From: Oscillospiraceae bacterium
GTDB lineage: Bacteria; Bacillota; Clostridia; Oscillospirales; Oscillospiraceae
Direction: 5' to 3'
Assembly (NCBI GenBank): GCA_016287555.1
Contig: JAEFAK010000002.1
Coordinates: 1-28,059 of the forward strand
DNA: 28,059 nt
Made by a program: the position numbers and the translations under genes. The notes under the pieces were generated by a model. That model was not told the DNA's origin. It searched no databases and saw nothing but the letters and a program-made list of their open reading frames with translations. Of the stretch, positions 1-8,454 are shown piece after piece (the first letter of the stretch is position 1; the number at the start of each line of letters is the position of its first letter).

Positions 1-1
1 A

Positions 2-544
2 TGGTGGATTCGCCAGGGGATAACCCGCTCCATCGGCGACCAGGCGAGGACGATACGCATCCCCGTCCACATGGTCCAGACGATAAACAAGGTCATCCGC
101 GTCTCCCGTCAGCTCCTTCAGGAGCTCGGACACGATCCGACGCCCGAGGAGGTAGCCGAGGAGATGAACATGCCCGTCGAGAAGATACGCGACATCCTCA
201 AGATAGCGCAGGAGCCGGTCAGCCTCGAGACGCCTATAGGCGAGGAGGAGGACAGCCACCTCGGCGACTTCATCGAGGACGAGGGCGCTTCCGAGCCCTC
301 CGAGGCCGCGTCGTTCACATTCCTGCGCGAGCAGCTCATGAGCGTCCTTTCGACGCTGACTCCCCGCGAGGAGAAGGTCCTGCGCCTGCGCTTCGGCATC
401 GAGGACGGCCGCACCCGTACCCTTGAGGAGGTCGGCAAGGAGTTCAACGTCACCCGTGAGCGCATCCGCCAGATCGAGGCGAAGGCTCTGCGCAAGCTGC
501 GCCATCCCTCCCGCAGCAAGAAGCTCAAGGACTTCCTCAACTAA
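2..544 (+). CDS. rpoD: RNA polymerase primary sigma factor (C-terminal part, 5' truncated)
   Basis: Housekeeping sigma-70 factor; it directs core RNA polymerase to -35/-10 promoters. The open frame runs in from the window edge and opens with WWIRQGITRSIGDQARTIRI, the end of region 2.4. Region 3 follows (the stretch starting HMVQTINKVIR), and region 4 ends with the TLEEVGKEFNVTRERIRQIE helix-turn-helix that reads the -35 element. The terminal R-x-L-x-H-P-S-R-S-K-K-L-K-D-F sequence is the usual RpoD end, so the C-terminus is intact and only the N-terminus lies outside the window. The ATG at 71 is internal, not the start. The next gene begins 9 bases after the stop, and its ribosome site overlaps the stop codon, which suggests co-transcription. 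The promoters read below match the -35/-10 consensus of this sigma class. Confidence 0.97.
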   Translation, partial: WWIRQGITRSIGDQARTIRIPVHMVQTINKVIRVSRQLLQELGHDPTPEEVAEEMNMPVEKIRDILKIAQEPVSLETPIGEEEDSHLGDFIEDEGASEPSEAASFTFLREQLMSVLSTLTPREEKVLRLRFGIEDGRTRTLEEVGKEFNVTRERIRQIEAKALRKLRHPSRSKKLKDFLN

Positions 545-553
545 GGTGCAGAT

Positions 554-2008
554 ATGGATTATCCGAGTTTGATCTTCAGCTCCCGTCCGACGGGGCGGGT
601 CATAGACAGGGACGTTTTCGTCGACCTGAAGCTGAGCCTGCTCGTGGGGGACGCCGCGCTCGACGCGATGAGCCGCATGTGCCCGCCCGAGGACATCAGG
701 CCCAGACAGGAGATGTTCTCCGCGCTTGCAGACGGCGAGACGAGACGCTGCTATGAGGAGCTTGCCGCGACGGCCGGCGAGGTAAAGCGCCTGCGCGGCG
801 CGCTCGACATGGCCCGCTGCGACAATGAGCGCCACTACATATACTCCGCCATGATGTGTCACCTCATGCGGTTTTATTCCGCCGCGGCGGAGGCGAAGGG
901 CGAGGGCTTTTTCGCCTCGCGCTTCAGGGAGTTTTTCCGCGAGTCGCTCTCCGACGGGAGGATCTCCGCCGTCAGCGCTCTGTGCGACGATATGAGGCCC
1001 CGGCTCGAAAAGGTCCGCGTCTCGTGCTTCCGTGAGCGCGGAGAGGAGCTCTGGGTGCGCCGCACGGACGAGGTCACGATAGTCGAGAGGCTCAAAAAGT
1101 GCGCCGAGGAGCTCGGCCTGAAGGACGTGCGAGTGACGAGGGATATAGAGGAGCACCTCAATCCCCGCATCGTGAACGCCCTCGCGCTGCTGTTCCCGGA
1201 GGACTTTACCATCTTCAAAAGGTTTTATGAGGACTACTCCGATCTGTTTTCCGAGCAGTTCCTGCGCTACGGGCCTGAGCTCGGCTTCTATATCGAGATA
1301 TCCCGCCTCATGGACAAGGTCCGCGCCCTCGGCATGCCGGTCTGCATGCCGGAGCCTTCCGACGAGCGCGTCATAGACGCAAGGGGCGTCCGCGATATAT
1401 CCCTGCTCGCCAAGGAGGAGACGCACATCGTTCCCAACGACGCGCTCTTTACCGAAGAGGAGCCGTTTTTCTACCTCACCGGCGCAAACGGCGGCGGCAA
1501 GACGACTTATCTGCGCGGCGTGGGCATCGCGGTATCGCTCTTTCTCGCCGGCTGCCCGATATGCGCCGACAGCGCGAAGATATACCCGCTCGAGGGCGTT
1601 TTCACCCATTTCCCGAGGGACGAGCGCTTCGACAGCGAGGGCCGCTTTGCCGATGAGCAGCGAAGGATAAAGGAGATAGTCGCCCGCCACGGCGGCAATT
1701 CCCTCGTCCTGCTCAATGAGACCTATTCCACGACGAGCGAGGAGCTCGCCGTCGGCCTGACGGAGCGGCTCGCTGAGCAGTTTTACGACAGCGGCAGCTT
1801 CGGCATCTATATAACCCACCAGCACGCTATAGGCGAGTCACGCATCCCGTTCCTGTCCGTCATCGTCGACGAGAGCGACGCCAACCGCAGGACTTACAGG
1901 ATAGCGCGCCGCCGCGCCTCGGACAGCTCGTTTGCAGAGGATATCCTCCGCAAATACGGCATGACCGAGGAAGCGCTCGACCGCCGATTCCCGGCAGAAG
2001 GGGCGTGA
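554..2008 (+). CDS. MutS-like ATPase, first of a tandem pair
   Basis: A 484-residue member of the MutS/SMC-like ABC ATPase group. The Walker A motif is GANGGGKTT (residues 310-318). A Walker B-like stretch LVLLNET (about 384-390) is followed by STTSEE in the place of the MutS signature loop, and there is a late Ile-Thr-His switch (about 420-422). The N-terminal 280 residues are helical and resemble a core/lever region. At this length there is no room for the MutS mismatch-binding and connector domains, and the Phe-x-Glu mismatch motif is absent. Acidic Asp of Walker B is replaced by Asn (N-E rather than D-E). Start ATG sits after AAGGTG, overlapping the rpoD stop. Only 4 bases separate it from the second paralogue, so the two probably work together. 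Mismatch repair is not supported; a structural DNA-junction or chromosome-maintenance role is possible but unproven. Confidence 0.85.
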   Translation: MDYPSLIFSSRPTGRVIDRDVFVDLKLSLLVGDAALDAMSRMCPPEDIRPRQEMFSALADGETRRCYEELAATAGEVKRLRGALDMARCDNERHYIYSAMMCHLMRFYSAAAEAKGEGFFASRFREFFRESLSDGRISAVSALCDDMRPRLEKVRVSCFRERGEELWVRRTDEVTIVERLKKCAEELGLKDVRVTRDIEEHLNPRIVNALALLFPEDFTIFKRFYEDYSDLFSEQFLRYGPELGFYIEISRLMDKVRALGMPVCMPEPSDERVIDARGVRDISLLAKEETHIVPNDALFTEEEPFFYLTGANGGGKTTYLRGVGIAVSLFLAGCPICADSAKIYPLEGVFTHFPRDERFDSEGRFADEQRRIKEIVARHGGNSLVLLNETYSTTSEELAVGLTERLAEQFYDSGSFGIYITHQHAIGESRIPFLSVIVDESDANRRTYRIARRRASDSSFAEDILRKYGMTEEALDRRFPAEGA

Positions 2009-2012
2009 GGAT

Positions 2013-3527
2013 ATGAAATTTTCGCTTCTGTTCCGCAACTACGTAGAGGACGCGAGAGATACGGTTGGCTACGAGGAAATGAGCAATACGGTCTACGACC
2101 TTGCCATAGACCGCGCCGCCAAGCGCTTTTGCCGCAACAGCGATTCCTTCAGCTATTTTCTCGAGACGCTCAAGCAGCCGCTCAAATCCCCGGAGGACAT
2201 CAAGTACAGGCAGGACATCATGGTAGACTTCGTAGCCATGCCTAAGCTTCTTGAGGAGCTCCGCATGATCTTCAAAAGCTACGATTCCCTCCAGTCCGAC
2301 TGGCACGAGATGTGCACGAGCATATATACCTACGGCGTGCCGAGCACGGTCAAGGGCCTGCTCGACTGCACCTACGACTCGCTCCGCGCGACGTCCACCT
2401 TTGCCCGAAGCACCGTCTCCTATTTCAAGGCCATATCCGACGCCGTCGACAAGTACGACGTCAAATCCGAGGGCCTTAAGGGCATAAAGCAGTTCTGCTC
2501 CGAGATGACCGTCAACGAATCGCTCGACGAGATATCCAAAATAGGCGAGATGTTCCAACGCGACAGCGTCTCGGCGTATGAGTTCCGCATAAAGGTCGGA
2601 ACGGACGACACGATGACCGTCCGCCGCGCGTCCCTTGCGGACATCTCGGAGATCGAGAGCAGATCGCTCGGCAAGTCCCTGAAAAAGCTCATCGGCAGCA
2701 TAGGCCGCGACCGGAACGGCGACGATTCCCCCGAGATCGCAATGGGCCAGCTCCACGTCGAGGAGGCCATGAAGATACTCAACGAGGCGCTTTACGAGGT
2801 CTACTCCGTCATGAGCGGCATCACCGGCGACATATATGAGTTCTTCCGCGGGCTCTCGGGCGAACTCAGCTTCTATGACAGCGGTCTCGCCCTCTGCCGG
2901 TACCTTCGCGAGGCGGGCATGGGCATGTGCATGCCCAAGGTCGTCGAGGCGGAGAAGGACTGCTTCCGCGTGACGGATATCTATGATATCCAGCTCATCG
3001 AGGAGGGCGTCGACACTATCGTGACCAACTCCATCGAGGTCGACGGGAATATGGACGGCGTGCTCATCCGCGGCGCCAATACCGCCGGCAAGACGAGCTT
3101 TCTCCGCGCGCTGGGGACGGCGCAGATCTTCGCTCAGTCGGGGCTTCCCGTATGCGCCTCTGCCGCCGAGATAAGCGTGCGCAACGCGGTCCTCTCGCTC
3201 TTTGCCTCGGCCGAGGAGGAATTCAACGTCGGCGACGCGGCCGGCCGCTTCGAGGGCGAGGTGCAGGAGATGGCGAGGATACTCGACCACATCGTGCCCT
3301 ATACGCTGCTGCTTCTCAATGAGAGCTTCCAGACGACGGCCTACCGCGAGGGCGCCGTCGCGATGAAGAGGATACTGCGCGTCCTTCCGAGGGTGCGCTG
3401 TAAATACGTGTTCGTCACCTGGCTGATGCAGATGTTCGACCTGATGAAGGACGAGAGGGTCGAGCACATGCAGATGGGCGGGGAAGGACACCCGTCATAC
3501 AAGATCCACCCCGTGGACAAGAAATAA
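2013..3527 (+). CDS. MutS-like ATPase, second of a tandem pair
   Basis: A 504-residue paralogue of the preceding gene. The Walker A motif is GANTAGKTS (354-362). The Walker B-like motif is LLLLNES (432-438), again with Asn where MutS has Asp, followed by FQTTAYRE in the signature position. Long helical segments fill residues 1-340. A conserved-looking MCMPKV (305-310) before the ATPase parallels VCMPEP (263-268) in the partner, which supports common descent. No mismatch-recognition, connector or HNH/Smr nuclease domain is present. The start follows AGAAGGGG/TGAGG 4 bases after the upstream stop, so translation is probably coupled. The two proteins are diverged enough that an obligate heterodimer, as in eukaryotic MutS homologues, is a reasonable inference. 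Automatic annotation would probably call both 'DNA mismatch repair protein MutS', which overstates what is visible. Confidence 0.85.
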   Translation: MKFSLLFRNYVEDARDTVGYEEMSNTVYDLAIDRAAKRFCRNSDSFSYFLETLKQPLKSPEDIKYRQDIMVDFVAMPKLLEELRMIFKSYDSLQSDWHEMCTSIYTYGVPSTVKGLLDCTYDSLRATSTFARSTVSYFKAISDAVDKYDVKSEGLKGIKQFCSEMTVNESLDEISKIGEMFQRDSVSAYEFRIKVGTDDTMTVRRASLADISEIESRSLGKSLKKLIGSIGRDRNGDDSPEIAMGQLHVEEAMKILNEALYEVYSVMSGITGDIYEFFRGLSGELSFYDSGLALCRYLREAGMGMCMPKVVEAEKDCFRVTDIYDIQLIEEGVDTIVTNSIEVDGNMDGVLIRGANTAGKTSFLRALGTAQIFAQSGLPVCASAAEISVRNAVLSLFASAEEEFNVGDAAGRFEGEVQEMARILDHIVPYTLLLLNESFQTTAYREGAVAMKRILRVLPRVRCKYVFVTWLMQMFDLMKDERVEHMQMGGEGHPSYKIHPVDKK

Positions 3528-3539
3528 GGAGGATTATAC

Positions 3540-4529
3540 ATGGGCTTTGTAGTTATAGCCATAATCGCCGCAGTCGTCGTTTTCATCATCTGCGGCATCC
3601 GTACGACGCATAAGCAGACGACCGACAGGATGGGCAATTCCGTCATCCGCTCGGAAAAGCACTTCAGGGTCACGAAGCGCTGCTTTCTCGCGCTTTTGCC
3701 GCTCATCATCATTATAGGCGGCTGCATCTCCGCCATCCCCGCGGGCCATACCGGCGTTCTGACGACGTTCGGCCGCGTCGAGGACAAGGTCCTCGGCGAG
3801 GGCGTGAATTTCAAGCTCCCGTACCAGACCGTCATCAAGATAGACAACCGCGTCCAGAAGGAATCCTTCGTGCTCGAGGCGTTCAGCTCCGACATCCAGC
3901 AGACGGACGTGACGGGCTCGGTCAACTTCTCCGTCGACAAGACCCAGTCCCAGAATCTGTACAGGAGCGTCGGCGTGAACTATTATCAGACCGTCATCTA
4001 CCCGAGAATACTTGAAAACGTCAAGCTCGTCTTCTCCGGCTACACGGCCGAGGGACTTATAGAGATGCGGACGGTGCTCTCGACCAAGACCAAGGATCTG
4101 CTGACGGCCGAGATGCAGCGCTACGGCATCAATATCATAGACGTCAATATCGAGAACATCGACTTTACCGACATCTTCACCAATGCCGTCGAGGCCAAGC
4201 AGGTCGCCCAGCAGAACAAGCTCACGACCCAGACCGAGCAGGAGGCGCAGATAATCATCGCCAACACCGAGGCCGAGAAGAAGGTCATCGCGGCGCAGGC
4301 TGAGGCCGAGACGGCCAAGATAGCCGCTGACGCGGAGGCCTACAAGGTCAAGGTCGAGGCCGAGGCCAAGGCGAAGGCCAACGAGGACGTCGCCAATTCC
4401 CTGACCGAGATGCTCATCGAGTATACGAAGATCATGAACTGGGACGGCTCCGTGCCTAACGTCCAGTTCAGCTCCGGCGAGGGCGGCGTGTATCCCGTCA
4501 TAGATATCCCCATCCCGTCAGGAGACTGA
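3540..4529 (+). CDS. SPFH/prohibitin-family membrane protein
   Basis: A 329-residue band-7 protein of the HflK/HflC/prohibitin type, which form large membrane-bound rings that scaffold proteases and microdomains. There are two hydrophobic segments, at residues 2-20 and 47-66. An SPFH domain starts at AGHTGVLTTFGRV (68-80), and an Ala/Glu/Lys-rich coiled coil runs from about 214 to 285 with many AEAE/AEAK steps. The tail NWDGSVPNVQF is typical of prohibitin-like proteins. A second N-terminal membrane span before the SPFH domain is unusual for the simplest family members. An excellent GGAGG lies 8 bases before the ATG, and only 12 bases separate it from the MutS-like stop, so it is the last gene of the rpoD-proximal unit before the terminator. 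Confidence 0.9.
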   Translation: MGFVVIAIIAAVVVFIICGIRTTHKQTTDRMGNSVIRSEKHFRVTKRCFLALLPLIIIIGGCISAIPAGHTGVLTTFGRVEDKVLGEGVNFKLPYQTVIKIDNRVQKESFVLEAFSSDIQQTDVTGSVNFSVDKTQSQNLYRSVGVNYYQTVIYPRILENVKLVFSGYTAEGLIEMRTVLSTKTKDLLTAEMQRYGINIIDVNIENIDFTDIFTNAVEAKQVAQQNKLTTQTEQEAQIIIANTEAEKKVIAAQAEAETAKIAADAEAYKVKVEAEAKAKANEDVANSLTEMLIEYTKIMNWDGSVPNVQFSSGEGGVYPVIDIPIPSGD

Positions 4530-4547
4530 TCCCGGCAGAAAAAAGAA

Positions 4548-4597
4548 AAGGCCCGCAGGTGAGATATCCCTGCGGGCCTTGTTATATGTTTTTTTAT
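4548..4597. terminator. Bidirectional intrinsic terminator
   Basis: A perfect 12-base stem (AAGGCCCGCAGG at 4548-4559 paired with 4569-4580) with a 9-base loop. On the plus strand a T-rich stretch with seven consecutive T's follows. On the minus strand the flanking TTCTTTTTT serves the same purpose. It separates the SPFH gene from the convergent MATE gene, and its T-tract reaches the MATE stop. Confidence 0.9.
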
Positions 4598-5946
4598 TGC
4601 CGGATCGCGGTCGCGGGGTCTTTCCCGCGTATCGCGCGGATCCAGATGATGAAGCAGAGCAGGCAGTCCGCGGCGGAGCCGCAGTACCATGCCCAGAAAA
4701 GCCCGGTATAGCTGCCGAGCCACTTCGTCAGCGCGAAGCACATCGCGACTCTTATGGCGAAGTCCATGACCGTCAGCAGGAAGAAATCGCGCGCCCTGCC
4801 GACGCCGCGGAGATAGCCTCCCGTCGTGATAATCAGGCAGATGAGCAGATAGTCGGGCGAGATGATGCGCAGGAATCTGACGCCCGTCGTTATGACCTCC
4901 GGATAGGCGTTCGAGTCCGTGAAAATGCCGAGGAGCCGGCGCGGAAAGCTCTGCATCAGAGCTATGACTATAAGCGTCAGGACCAGGCAGATGAGCGTCG
5001 AGACATTGTAGCCTCGAATGATGCGCTCGCGCTTGCCGGCGCCGTGGTTTTGCGCTACGAAGGTCGAGAGCGCCGTTCCGAGCGTATTGAAGCTCATATA
5101 TGCGAAGTTGTGGAGCTTCGACGCCGCCTCGTAGCCCGCGATGACTGCGGTGGAGTAGGTGTTGACGAGGCTCTGCACTATCGTGTGAGCGAGCGCGACG
5201 CAGGCCTGCTGGAATATGCAGGGTAGCGCGATGCGCGTCATCTCTTTGAAAAGGGGAGCGGAGAAGAAAGGACAATCAGTTTCGCGGAAGGTCCTGCGCA
5301 TCCGGGTAAAGAGCAGGATAAGAGCCAGCGCGGCGGCAGCGATCTGCGATATGGTCGTCGCCCAAGCCGCACCGAGAACGCCAAGACCGAGGACTGCGAC
5401 GGCGACAAGGTCGAGGATTATGTTCAAAACGGAGGAAATCAGCAGCAGGAGGAGCGGGAGCCTCGGATTGCCGAGCCCCGTGAAGACGGAGGAGGCGGCG
5501 TTATAAAGGAGCATGGGGAGGACGCCCGCCGAATATACTGCAAGGTAGACCGACGAGCCCTCAAGCGTCTCGCCGGAAGCCCGCAGCAATAGCATCAGCG
5601 GCCGCGCAAGCAGCACTCCCGCCAGGGCGAGGACCGCGCCGAATAACGCCAGCGAGACCAGCGCCGTGCTGACCGCGCTTTTGAGGTCGCGGTAGCGCTG
5701 CGCGCCGAAAAGCTGCGACACGACGACGGAGCAGCCCATGGCCGTGCCTGTCGCGACTGCGATGTAAAAGAGCGTGACGGGGTAGGCAGCGCCTATCGCG
5801 GCGAGGCCGGAGGAGCCCGTGAACTGACCGACTATGACGCTGTCGGCTATGTTGTAAAGCTGCTGCAGAGCCGTGCTCACGAGGAGCGGGATCGAGAATT
5901 TGAGAATGACTTTGAAAATGCTGCCCCTCGTCAGATCGCCTGTCAT
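4594..5946 (-). CDS. MATE-family multidrug/toxin exporter
   Basis: A 450-residue polytopic membrane protein that should export cationic or organic compounds in exchange for Na+ or H+. The N-terminal LVSTALQQLYNIADSVIVGQ (about 21-40) and the following G-x-x-G-L-A-A-I-G-A-x-Y-P-V are diagnostic of MATE proteins. About twelve hydrophobic spans are spread over its length in two similar halves, and the second half repeats the pattern near TAVIAGYEAASKLHNFAYMS. Length matches the family. AAGGAGG lies 7 bases before the ATG. It is downstream of hppA on the same strand, separated by a hairpin with only a weak T-tract, so it may be read partly by readthrough. I see no clear promoter of its own. Substrate cannot be inferred. 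Confidence 0.95.
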   Translation of the reverse strand: MTGDLTRGSIFKVILKFSIPLLVSTALQQLYNIADSVIVGQFTGSSGLAAIGAAYPVTLFYIAVATGTAMGCSVVVSQLFGAQRYRDLKSAVSTALVSLALFGAVLALAGVLLARPLMLLLRASGETLEGSSVYLAVYSAGVLPMLLYNAASSVFTGLGNPRLPLLLLLISSVLNIILDLVAVAVLGLGVLGAAWATTISQIAAAALALILLFTRMRRTFRETDCPFFSAPLFKEMTRIALPCIFQQACVALAHTIVQSLVNTYSTAVIAGYEAASKLHNFAYMSFNTLGTALSTFVAQNHGAGKRERIIRGYNVSTLICLVLTLIVIALMQSFPRRLLGIFTDSNAYPEVITTGVRFLRIISPDYLLICLIITTGGYLRGVGRARDFFLLTVMDFAIRVAMCFALTKWLGSYTGLFWAWYCGSAADCLLCFIIWIRAIRGKDPATAIRQ

Positions 5947-5982
5947 TTGAGCGCCTCCTTCCCGGTCTTATTCGGATAAGAA

Positions 5983-6014
5983 CAGAGGCTGCCGCAAATA
6001 TGCGGCAGCCTCTG
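5983..6014 (-). terminator. Hairpin between hppA and MATE gene (probable weak terminator)
   Basis: A perfect 14-base stem (5983-5996 with 6001-6014) closed by a 4-base loop. On the minus strand it is followed by GTTCTTATCC, which is only moderately T-rich. It most likely ends or attenuates hppA transcription before the MATE gene, leaving some readthrough. Confidence 0.7.
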
Positions 6015-6037
6015 CCTCTTTAAGAATAATAAATGCC

Positions 6038-8026
6038 TCAGATGAGTCCGCCTATCTTCAGGAAGATGGGGGCGAAGACCAGAGAAACGATAGTCATCAG
6101 CTTGATGAGGATGTTGATGGACGGGCCGGAGGTATCCTTGAAGGGATCGCCGACGGTGTCGCCGACGACGGCAGCCTTATGAGCATCGGAGCCCTTGCCG
6201 CCGTGGTGGCCTTCCTCGATGTACTTCTTGGCGTTATCCCATGCGCCGCCGGCGTTGGACATGAAGATGGCCATCAGAACGCCTGTGACAAGCGCGCCGG
6301 CGAGCAGACCGCCGAGAGCGGAAGGCCCGAGCAGGATGCCGACGACCAGAGGAACAACGACAGCCATGATGCCGGGAACGAGCATTTCTTTGAGAGCAGC
6401 GGTGGTGGAGATACCGACGCAGGACTTGTAATCGGGCTTGCCGGTGCCTTCCATGATGCCGGGGATGGTGCGGAACTGACGGCGGACTTCTTCGATCATC
6501 TTATTGGCAGCCTTGGAAACGCTGTCCATAGTCAGAGCGGAGAAGATGAACGGCAGCATGCCGCCGATCAGCAGGCCGATGGTGACGTTGGAATTGAGAA
6601 TGTCGATGATCTCAAGACCGACAGCCTGAGCGTAGGAAACGAACAGAGCCAGAGCGGTCAGAGCAGCAGAGCCGATCGCGAAGCCCTTGCCCATGGCGGC
6701 GGTGGTGTTGCCGACAGCGTCGAGCTTGTCGGTGATGTTGCGGACGGACTCGTCCAGACCGCTCATCTCGGCGATACCGCCGGCGTTGTCGGCGATGGGG
6801 CCGTAAGCGTCAACAGCGACGGTGATGCCGGTGGTGGAGAGCATGCCGACGGCGGCGAGAGCGATACCGTACAGGCCGCAGGTCTTGTAGGAAACGTAGA
6901 TGCCGACGCAGATCAGAATGATGGGGATAACGGTGGAACGCATACCGACTGCCAGACCGCTGATGATGGTCGTCGCGGAACCGGTCTCGGACTGATTGGC
7001 AATCTTTTTGACGGACCTGTAGTCGCCGGAGGTGTAGATCTCGGTGATGATACCGATGACCAGACCGACGATCAGACCGGCGATGATGGCGATGGCGGCA
7101 TTGAAGTTGCCGAAGAAGATCTTGCCGAAGACGAGGGAGCCGATCACGACGATGGCAGAGGAAATATAGGATCCCATCTTCAGAGCGGTGTGGGGATTGG
7201 ATTTGTCATTGCCGCGGACGAAGAAGGTGGCGATGACGGAAGCGAAGATGCCGACAGCGGCGAGAAGAAGCGGGAACAGGGCGCCTGCGCCGGTGAATGT
7301 GCCGGTAACGGCAATGCCCAGCGTCAGAGCGGAGACCAGAGCGCCGACATAGCTCTCGAAGAGGTCAGCGCCCATGCCGGCGACGTCGCCGACGTTATCA
7401 CCGACGTTATCGGCGATGACGGCGGGGTTGCGGGGGTCGTCCTCGGGAATGCCGGCTTCGACTTTGCCGACGAGGTCGGCGCCGACGTCAGCGGCCTTGG
7501 TGTAGATACCGCCGCCGACACGGGCGAACAGGGCAATGGAAGAAGCGCCGAGGGAGAAGCCGGTGAGGATCTCGACGTCCTTGGTGATGATGTAGATGAG
7601 GGCGCAGCCAAGAAGACCGAGGCCGACAACGCACATGCCCATGACAGAGCCGCCGGAGAAGGCGATGCCGAGGGCCTTGTTCATGCCGCCCTTCTGGGCA
7701 GCGGCGGCGGTGCGGACGTTGGCCTTGGTGGCGACGTTCATGCCGACGAAGCCGGCGCCGACGGAGAAGATGGCGCCGATAAGGAAGCAGACAGCGGTCT
7801 TCCAGCTGATGAAGAAGCCGATCAGCAGGAACAGGACCGCGACGAAGATAACAAGAATTTTGTACTCGGAGAACAGGAATGCACGCGCACCTTCACTGAT
7901 GCTTTTGGCGATCTCCTTCATACGCGGGTTGCCGGCATCCGCCTTGGAGACCGTCGCCGTCTTGATGGCGGCAAAGATCAGAGCGATGACGGCAAGGATC
8001 GGTGCGATCCAGATTAGTTTTTCCAC
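6038..8026 (-). CDS. hppA: Membrane ion-translocating pyrophosphatase (K+-dependent type)
   Basis: A 662-residue integral membrane pump that hydrolyses pyrophosphate and moves H+ or Na+ across the membrane. The pyrophosphate/Mg2+ site is visible as DVGADLVGKVEAGIPEDDPR (180-199), followed by the acidic NVGDNVGD repeat and GADLFESY. A second acidic cluster lies near the C-terminus in GGAWDNAKKYIEEG. In the diagnostic segment GNTTAAMGKG (439-448) the two discriminating positions are Ala443 and Gly446. K+-independent pumps have Lys and Thr there, so this is the K+-dependent class. Whether it pumps Na+ or H+ cannot be settled here. The start codon is GTG, preceded by GAGGAG at 10 bases. It has a long leader with two possible hairpins and a promoter about 110 bases upstream. 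Confidence 0.97.
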   Translation of the reverse strand: MEKLIWIAPILAVIALIFAAIKTATVSKADAGNPRMKEIAKSISEGARAFLFSEYKILVIFVAVLFLLIGFFISWKTAVCFLIGAIFSVGAGFVGMNVATKANVRTAAAAQKGGMNKALGIAFSGGSVMGMCVVGLGLLGCALIYIITKDVEILTGFSLGASSIALFARVGGGIYTKAADVGADLVGKVEAGIPEDDPRNPAVIADNVGDNVGDVAGMGADLFESYVGALVSALTLGIAVTGTFTGAGALFPLLLAAVGIFASVIATFFVRGNDKSNPHTALKMGSYISSAIVVIGSLVFGKIFFGNFNAAIAIIAGLIVGLVIGIITEIYTSGDYRSVKKIANQSETGSATTIISGLAVGMRSTVIPIILICVGIYVSYKTCGLYGIALAAVGMLSTTGITVAVDAYGPIADNAGGIAEMSGLDESVRNITDKLDAVGNTTAAMGKGFAIGSAALTALALFVSYAQAVGLEIIDILNSNVTIGLLIGGMLPFIFSALTMDSVSKAANKMIEEVRRQFRTIPGIMEGTGKPDYKSCVGISTTAALKEMLVPGIMAVVVPLVVGILLGPSALGGLLAGALVTGVLMAIFMSNAGGAWDNAKKYIEEGHHGGKGSDAHKAAVVGDTVGDPFKDTSGPSINILIKLMTIVSLVFAPIFLKIGGLI

Positions 8027-8135
8027 TTACGATTCACTCCTCAATTCTATTTCGGGAAACGGGATGTCACCTGTCCCGTACGACTCATGGATACATGTTA
8101 TACGCATATCTCCATGTGTCATAATATGATTACCT

Positions 8136-8164
8136 ATAATAAACCATCTGTATGGAAAATGCAA
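8136..8164 (-). promoter_or_regulatory. Probable hppA promoter
   Basis: On the minus strand TTGCAT (8159-8164) is followed after 17 bases by TATTAT (8136-8141). Transcription would start near 8129 and give a leader of about 100 bases before the GTG start of hppA. Confidence 0.6.
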
Positions 8165-8372
8165 ATAGAAATACGCACAAAAGATCGGATTTTATCCCGT
8201 GCGGATAGTACAATCTGTCATAACGAACCGGAAAGAGAGGAAGAACGTTTCAGACACGAAGAAGACGGATACGCCGCCGAGAAGCGGACTGCGCAGGCAG
8301 CACACGGCTCGGACAAAAAATCTTCAGGACGCCAAAACCGGATATAAACAAATAATCTTTTTTATAAAAAGG

Positions 8373-8401
8373 TTGATTTTTACCCTGTAAATAAGTATTA
8401 T
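8373..8401 (+). promoter_or_regulatory. Promoter of the 106-residue gene
   Basis: TTGATT (8373-8378), a 17-base spacer, then TATTAT (8396-8401). A second -10 match, TATAAT, overlaps it 3 bases downstream. It sits about 50 bases upstream of the ATG in an AT-rich stretch that contrasts with the GC-rich genes. Confidence 0.75.
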
Positions 8402-8454
8402 AATGCCAAACACAGAAAACTGTCATTTTGTAAAAATGAAGGAGCATCAGATAA

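Larger units (their letters stand above)
8027..8454. other. 428-base divergent intergenic region (hppA / 106-aa gene)
   Basis: No convincing protein gene. It holds the hppA leader and promoter on the minus side (8027-8164) and the small-gene promoter and ribosome site on the plus side (8373-8444). Two inverted repeats lie in the hppA leader: ACGGGA/TCCCGT (8059-8064 with 8074-8079) and CATGGA/TCCATG (8086-8091 with 8111-8116). Between 8165 and 8370 the base composition drops and I see only short open frames without ribosome sites. The stretch could hold a small RNA, but no terminator-like hairpin supports one. Confidence 0.7.

Noticed and set aside
6179..8017. 612-codon open frame on the plus strand, antisense to hppA
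   Set aside because: Asp/Gly/Ala-rich low-complexity translation is a mirror of the hppA codon bias. No ribosome site, and the opposite frame is an unmistakable pyrophosphatase.
8087..8347. 86-codon plus-strand frame in the hppA upstream region
   Set aside because: No ribosome site, charged low-complexity translation, and overlap with the hppA promoter and leader.
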